The notes under the pieces: model-generated | Told to the model about the DNA's origin: nothing | What the model saw: the letters and a program-made list of their open reading frames with translations, nothing else | Database searches by the model: none | Part shown: piece by piece, positions 59,077 to 64,000 of the stretch | Layout of the letters: every line of letters begins with the position of its first letter | Position numbering within the stretch: position 1 is the first letter of the stretch | Position numbers and translations under genes: made by a program | From: Apostichopus japonicus | Taxonomy: Eukaryota > Echinodermata > Holothuroidea > Aspidochirotida > Stichopodidae | DNA length: 64,000 nucleotides | Reading direction: 5' to 3' | NCBI RefSeq assembly: GCF_037975245.1 | Contig: NC_092582.1 | Coordinates: forward strand, 22,718,577 to 22,782,576

Positions 59077-60850
59077 GTACATGTGGATCAACTTCATAGT
59101 AAAAAAAAGAAAAACATTTTGATTTATCAAATGGTCGCGCAATGGGATATGCATCTAGATTCAGCTTTCCCTATTCCGTGCTGTATGATATCAAAGTTGG
59201 GAGTTGTTTTTTTTTTTGGGGGGGGGGGACAATACCGAAAGCTGGTTAAGGAATAATTTATCTGGTACATATTACATCGTAAACTGCTATGCAAAATTGA
59301 TCAATTGCTCTATATACAATTGCAAAGATGTGTATGCAAAAGGAACAAAATACTATGGGTGTCTATTGCATCAATAATAGCACTATGTTTGCATGCCCAA
59401 ATGAACACTGACTTTAAAAACATCAAACTATTTACTAGTTGTCCAATAGTAAAGAGTTAAGTCTTTTCACTAAAAGTCAGTTTCTTTTCAGTGTATTCTG
59501 CACCAACACCCACCCCCAAAGCCCTAAGTTTCAGAATGACATTTAATCACAAGATTTTATTTTGAGATACATGTTGTAGTGCTTTTTGTGACAACACTGC
59601 CAACAACTTTATTGGTTGTAATTTTAGCTCTATAGCACATATATATAAATCAATTTGAATTTTCAAAAAATACCCCGTCAAAAATCTGAAGCTCGTCAAT
59701 TGAAGTGGCTGGACTACCGAGTCTAACTAACAAACAGACCCATTTAGGATCAGTTCCTCAGATGGAACGCAAACCTCTATAGGAAAACATAATACTTACC
59801 AACCCACTTGTTTACAATGCAATGCATTTTACAAGTATCTTCTTCATGAAAAGAAACCATTTTCTATGTTTCTTTTTTTCCTATTTTTTTTTTTAATTAA
59901 TTTTTTTTTTCTATTTTTTTTAGTACAAGTATCTTCCTAACAAAAAGAAACCATTATTGAATCAGATACATACTAAAAAAAATTCTACTGTTGTATGGCA
60001 ATAATTGGACACATTTTAAGGAGTTTACTGTACATCCTCATACAGCAGAGTTTAGTACAGTCAGTATTTAAAAACAGACTTTAACACAGGTTGTTCAAGT
60101 CAAGAAGATGCTTTCCCAGATCCGTATGTATGTATGTATGTCTGTATGTATGTTTATAACTATATATAAAAAAATATATATATATATATAATCATATATC
60201 TATATATATATATGTATACATATGGGAGAAAATGAAAACACATTTATTTCGATGAAAAATTAATGTCTGTGCACTCAGCCGACTTTTCTCCAATTAATAT
60301 GTAATGACAACTTGATTACAGTTTAATTATTGCCTTCTTTTTCCCGAGTTGTAAGTTCCAACCTCGTTCATGCCAGGTTCCCCGACACCAAATTACTCGA
60401 TCCTCTCCCATTTCATTTTTTAACGTTGAGATGGAAAAAACAGTCGAGTACTTTCTATCCAAGTTGGTATTGGCTGATATTTTTCTTGAATATTTCATGA
60501 TGCCATTTTCCTTGTGGGCTGGGTTTTTTTTTTATTTCTTCTTCTTTTTTTTTTTTTAATGACTTTTCCACTTGTCAAAAAAAAAAAAAAATGACTTTTT
60601 CTGTCCATTCCATATCAGGAATATATTTGAATACTTCATCTTTCCAAGATTTTTGTTCGTTTTGGCTGTAAACTGCACAGAAATTTTAAACAAGACTTTT
60701 GGGACAACAGAGAGGTACGTAGCAGTGCCAACAATTGGCAAATTGGATCTTATTCTCATGAATGATGGTGTATCAAGGGGACAGTATTGTTTAGTGAGAG
60801 GAACCAAATTAGACAGAAGCATTATTTCAAGGTTATTACATCTTTGATTA
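47831..60850. other. Long stretch without recognisable gene
   Basis: Mostly AT-rich single-copy-looking DNA. It holds simple repeats (TC at 50661-50685, ACAG at 56230-56262, CAGG at 58637-58666, TA at 59030-59080 and 60165-60225) and homopolymer T/G runs at 59205-59229. CpG-rich blocks at 54090-54190 (with GGGGCGGGG) and 56400-56580 may be regulatory. None of the open frames has a codon pattern or similarity I can support. If PBX extends beyond the window, this is its large 5' intron. Confidence 0.45.
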
Positions 60851-60856
60851 GTGATT

Positions 60857-61920
60857 ATAAAACTTACTGGTTTATATATTTACGAGTGACCCACTTACCT
60901 GTCTCCCCACAACCTATGCACCGCATTCTACCGTGTCTAGAATGCCCTGGTAATCTTTTAACACTGTACACCCTCACTGACCCTATTGACCTCCTTCATT
61001 TTTCTACCCACAAAGTGTCTCACTGTGTTTTTCGGAGTTAGAAAAATTTTGACACTTTGTGGGTAGAAAAATGAAGGAGGTCAATAGGGTCAGTGAGGGT
61101 GTACAGTGTTAAAAGATTACCAGGGCATTCGAGACACGGTAGAATGTGGTGCATAGGTTGTGGGGAGACAGGTAAGTGGGGAACGAAGTAAATCTCACTC
61201 GTTTAATTCAAAACGATGAAAAATATTATAAAACTTACTGGTTTATATATTTACGAGTGACCCACTTACCTGTCTCCCCACAACCTATGCACCGCATTCT
61301 ACCGTGTCTAGAATGCCCTGGTAATCTTTTAACACTGTACACCCTCACTGGCCCAAATGGCCTTCCTTCATTTTGAGACCACTTTCCCACAAAGTGGCCC
61401 CTGACGCGACCTCGGGGAGGGTGGCGGGTAAACCCTGCCACCCGCCGAGCTCGCCGAGAAGGAAAAATCTAACGCTAACAAAGACTGCTGACGCCTCCAG
61501 GCGGAGGGTGGAGCCCACCCTGAACAGTCGGGGTGGGGGTCCGCCCTCCGTCACCCCGTAGGCGTGCCTCCCCCTACACTAACAGAGGCCTAATTGAACA
61601 AGGGGACGAGGCCCATACTACCTTAGATGGTAAAGAGTAACCTGGTAAACCGAACTAAGGAAACAACACCCACCGATAGACAAGTAGCCGCAGGCGACCC
61701 AGGGGGTGGCGATGTCTATCGACGAAACGCGAGGAGTCATGAGTCAGGTCGAACGACCGCTCCCCCGTCCGGCTGCGTCCCACCTCCCTCGGGGGAGGGT
61801 GGCGGGAAATGGAGACAGGTAAGTGGGTCACTCGTAAATATATAAACCAGTAAGTTTTATAATATTTACTTCGTTCCCCACTTACCTGTCTCCCCACAAC
61901 CTATGCACCGAGTGGCACTG
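60857..61920. mobile_element. DIRS-like terminal and inverted-repeat block
   Basis: A ~130-base sequence (AAAACTTACTGGTTTATATA onward) occurs as an inverted pair with a 30-base loop (about 60890-61020 and 61051-61181). It occurs again in direct orientation at 61226-61360, and in part inverted at 61808-61866 and direct at 61870-61910. The space 61380-61800 is GC- and CpG-rich. Inverted terminal repeats and internal complementary copies are typical of DIRS elements. Confidence 0.7.
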
Positions 61921-62377
61921 TCCGATGGTGGGAGGCCCGAGGGGTGGGACCCCCGGAGCTCGTATCATCGAGCGACCAAAGCCAAATCGGCCTGTGATAT
62001 GTCCGATAAGTAGCAGGCGACAAAGCGATTGGAGTCTTCCACGCCGTCGTCTTGCAGATGTCCACTATTGGAAAACCTGCGAACAGGGCTGTAGAAGCAG
62101 TGAAACCCCTGCTGTTGTGAGCCGTGGATCTGCCTGGACCTGTAGCCAGAGGGCGGACGGCTTCCACCAAACAGCGGGACAAGGTATCCTCCCAGGCTGC
62201 TGAGTGGGGCACTCGAAGGAGGAAGAACAGAGATGTCGAAGTACCCAAGAGATCTTGTGTTCTGTTGAGGTACCACTTCAGTGCCCTAATGGGAAACCAT
62301 ACTGTAGTCTGTCCTCGGGGATCAAAGAGAAGGTCTTGATCTCTGGGATGATGATGTCTCCCGGTAGGAGAGCCCAA
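61901..62377 (-). pseudogene. DIRS tyrosine recombinase remnant
   Basis: The frame reads PIRALKWYLNRTQ, then DTLSRCLVEAVR, AHNSRGFTASTALFAGFPIV and TTAWKTP. These are the order and spacing of the C-terminal catalytic part of DIRS tyrosine recombinases, with HxxR visible in AHNSR. The following segment (FVACYLSDIS, probably holding the Tyr) is in another frame ending near 61965, so there is a frameshift. An upstream segment is broken too. It is a dead copy. Confidence 0.72.
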
Positions 62378-62451
62378 ACCTGGTTCTAGCGAAGAAGGAG
62401 GGGTCGAGAACTATCAGCACCCCACAAACCGTAGGACTGAAGGCACCTTAG

Positions 62452-62889
62452 TCAAGGCGAGCCGTTGCTGCCTGGCGTGGAGCCGTAGGGGAAGCCCCTG
62501 ATGGAAGGCGGCAACAGCCGAACGAAAGTTTTTGATCGTCTAAACCCTGCCTCCCTTCTTGGAACAGTGGGTAAGGAGTCGGCGATCAAGGTTAGAAAGG
62601 CCATGGTAGGCAGAGTCTGTCTCGTTCGGCATACTCCGAATCTCCGTAGGCAGAAAACGTAAGTACCAAGGTTGTTCTCACTCTGGCGGCCAAAGTCCTT
62701 TCTGTCTAAGGAAACACCAGACAATTTCCAGGCACCTAATTGTAGGCCCTTGCTGTCCGGGTGAGCCAGCGCCCCGTCTATGGGACAACCGACTGTGGTT
62801 TGTCCGGCAGGATCGCTGGCTCGTCCGCTAGGAGCTGGATAACTTTTGCCCGAACCGGGGTCAGCGGGGCCACTATGATGGCTGACCAT
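62452..62889 (-). pseudogene. DIRS polyprotein linker remnant
   Basis: An open frame of 145 codons lies between the RNase H and recombinase parts, with GAWKLSG-like and Pro/Ser-rich stretches seen in this position in DIRS elements. The placement is mostly by context, as the sequence is weakly conserved. Confidence 0.45.
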
Positions 62890-63055
62890 GCCAAGAGGGG
62901 GAAGATGTAAGCTTCCGGTCCGTTTCGCGACAGGGACCTGGCGTTATGTGGAAGGCCTGCGGGTGGGCCGCCTGAACAAAGATGAGCAGCCCATTGTTGC
63001 CCTGTGTCGCAATCAGGTCTATCAGAGGTCTGCTGAACATGTGGAAAAACCTACT

Positions 63056-63420
63056 TCATGTTCGTTGCAAAAGGGTCCACTCGTCAGGGTGGAGCTGTCC
63101 CCTGGGCAGAGCATCGGCCATCACATTCTCCTTTCTGGCTATCTGAGAGACTTGTAGGGCCATGCTAGATTCTGTAGCTGTGGTGAGGGTCTCCCTTGCC
63201 AGACGGCAATATCTCTCTGACCTGGTGCCACCATGTCTGTTGACGTAGCTACAGTATGTTACCACCGTCGTGTTGTCTGAGAGGATGGTAGTCAAAAGCC
63301 CTGTACCTGGGCGCCGGAGGGCTCCAGAGAGCCCAACCCTGTGTATCTGCTGCTAAAGAAGTCAAGGACAGCGGCCTGCTTGGTGACCTTGTTAGTGCTT
63401 GCAGGACAGCCGCACTCGCA
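63056..63420 (-). pseudogene. DIRS RNase H end of reverse transcriptase
   Basis: The frame 63056-63295 reads LSDNTTVVTY, then YVNRHGGTRSERYCRLA and VSQIARKENVMADALPRGQL, ending HPDEWTL. This matches the DIRS RNase H signature (TDNTTVVAYINRQGGTRS and the ADALSR motif). The catalytic Asp of SDN is present and the usual LSR is LPR here. A three-residue insertion (CSY) sits before VNRHGG. Similar GC-rich sequence continues to about 63420, but the reverse transcriptase itself is missing. Confidence 0.75.
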
Positions 63421-63689
63421 GTACTGATTCAATACCACAGTACCGTTGATGACTCCTTCAGTTATCAACCCGTTGCAATCAGAAAACTCTGAAGAAAAGG
63501 AATGTCCTGATGATGCTAAGCTGTACCCTGTAGGGAGGTTTAATGGAGGTTCTTTCCATGCTAAAAAATATTAATCATAATATTGGGGAAAGAAAAGGCG
63601 TAGACCTATTGAAAGATAATGATGCCTGAGGCGCCTAACAATATTACTCCGGTCAACGAAAACCTGTCAAGCATAGAGACAAGTATCTT

Positions 63690-63832
63690 CTGGATGGGAA
63701 GCTGCACTGACAAAAAAGTGCCTTGCCCAAGGAAACAACTGAATGATCCGGCCAGGACTCAAACCTGCAAGCCTTAGATCACCAGTCCACTGCCTTCACC
63801 ACTTGACCACAGTACTCTCTAAAAATGAGTAC
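63690..63832 (-). mobile_element. tRNA-derived SINE
   Basis: On the minus strand there is an A box (TGGTCAAGTGG) and a B box-like GGTTTGAGTCC, then a conserved body with TTTCCTTGGGCAAGGCACTT. This head plus core is common in marine invertebrate SINEs. No tail or target duplication was defined. Confidence 0.78.
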
Positions 63833-64000
63833 TGAAGGTACAGAATCTCACTCTGCTGAGTGAGTACGGAATCTTAAACAATGCTGCCCTGCTACAAAAA
63901 ATGAGACTGAGTACTGAATGGATAGTTTGCTTCTTCAGAATCTTAAACAAAGCTACAATGCTACTGTTTATGTGACTCCTACAATTATATGTATGTATTT

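Noticed and set aside
43388-64000. First PBX exons (PBC-A start)
   Set aside because: I read the minus strand for the conserved KPALFNVLCEIKEKT region and did not find it, so the 5' end is assumed to lie outside. A short exon could have been missed.

Overview
This is animal nuclear DNA: AT-rich, with long introns, many micro- and minisatellites and the remains of transposons. It holds parts of two multi-exon genes, both on the minus strand. Exon sequences, introns and the DIRS, hAT and tRNA-SINE elements suggest a marine invertebrate deuterostome, possibly an echinoderm. That taxonomic placement is inference; the gene identities are much firmer.

Gene 1 (about 614-12893, minus) is RABL6, a Ras/Rab-like GTPase also called PARF or RBEL1. 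Ten coding exons join in phase at every junction, from the start codon at 12864 to an acidic C-terminal exon at 614. The last exons lie off the left edge. The gene starts with the conserved N-terminus and the GTPase core (GDRNTGKS, WDVVDKG, GNMRD, YAESS). A low-complexity tail follows, with the family blocks SVEDFVPDE and NPMVAGFQ.

Gene 2 (about 25746-43387, minus, continuing past the right side) is a PBX/Extradenticle TALE homeobox gene. The window has the end of PBC-A, the poly-alanine linker, PBC-B, the split homeodomain and the C-terminal exons. Two 3' ends are possible: read-through to a stop at 33133, or splicing from an internal donor to an exon 7.3 kb away. The first PBC-A exons were not found in the window.

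The rest is intron or intergenic DNA. Dispersed elements include a 365-bp hAT-type MITE with an 8-bp target duplication (17409-17789) and a 1.65-kb inverted-repeat element carrying repeated GTCACGCGAGTCAC motifs (18018-19670). There are also an 80-bp-arm hairpin (28781-29060), a repeat family rich in AGGTCA nuclear-receptor half-sites (35184-36718), and a decayed DIRS-like tyrosine-recombinase retrotransposon (60857-63420).

The most striking finding is in RABL6. Several of its introns begin with tandem arrays grown from the preceding exon's own 3' end and splice donor. In intron 1, about 24 copies of a 34-bp unit follow the real donor, and about 20 of them keep GTAAGT or GTAGGT. Introns 2 and 3 carry older, decaying arrays of the same kind, and intron 9 has a single duplicate of its donor.
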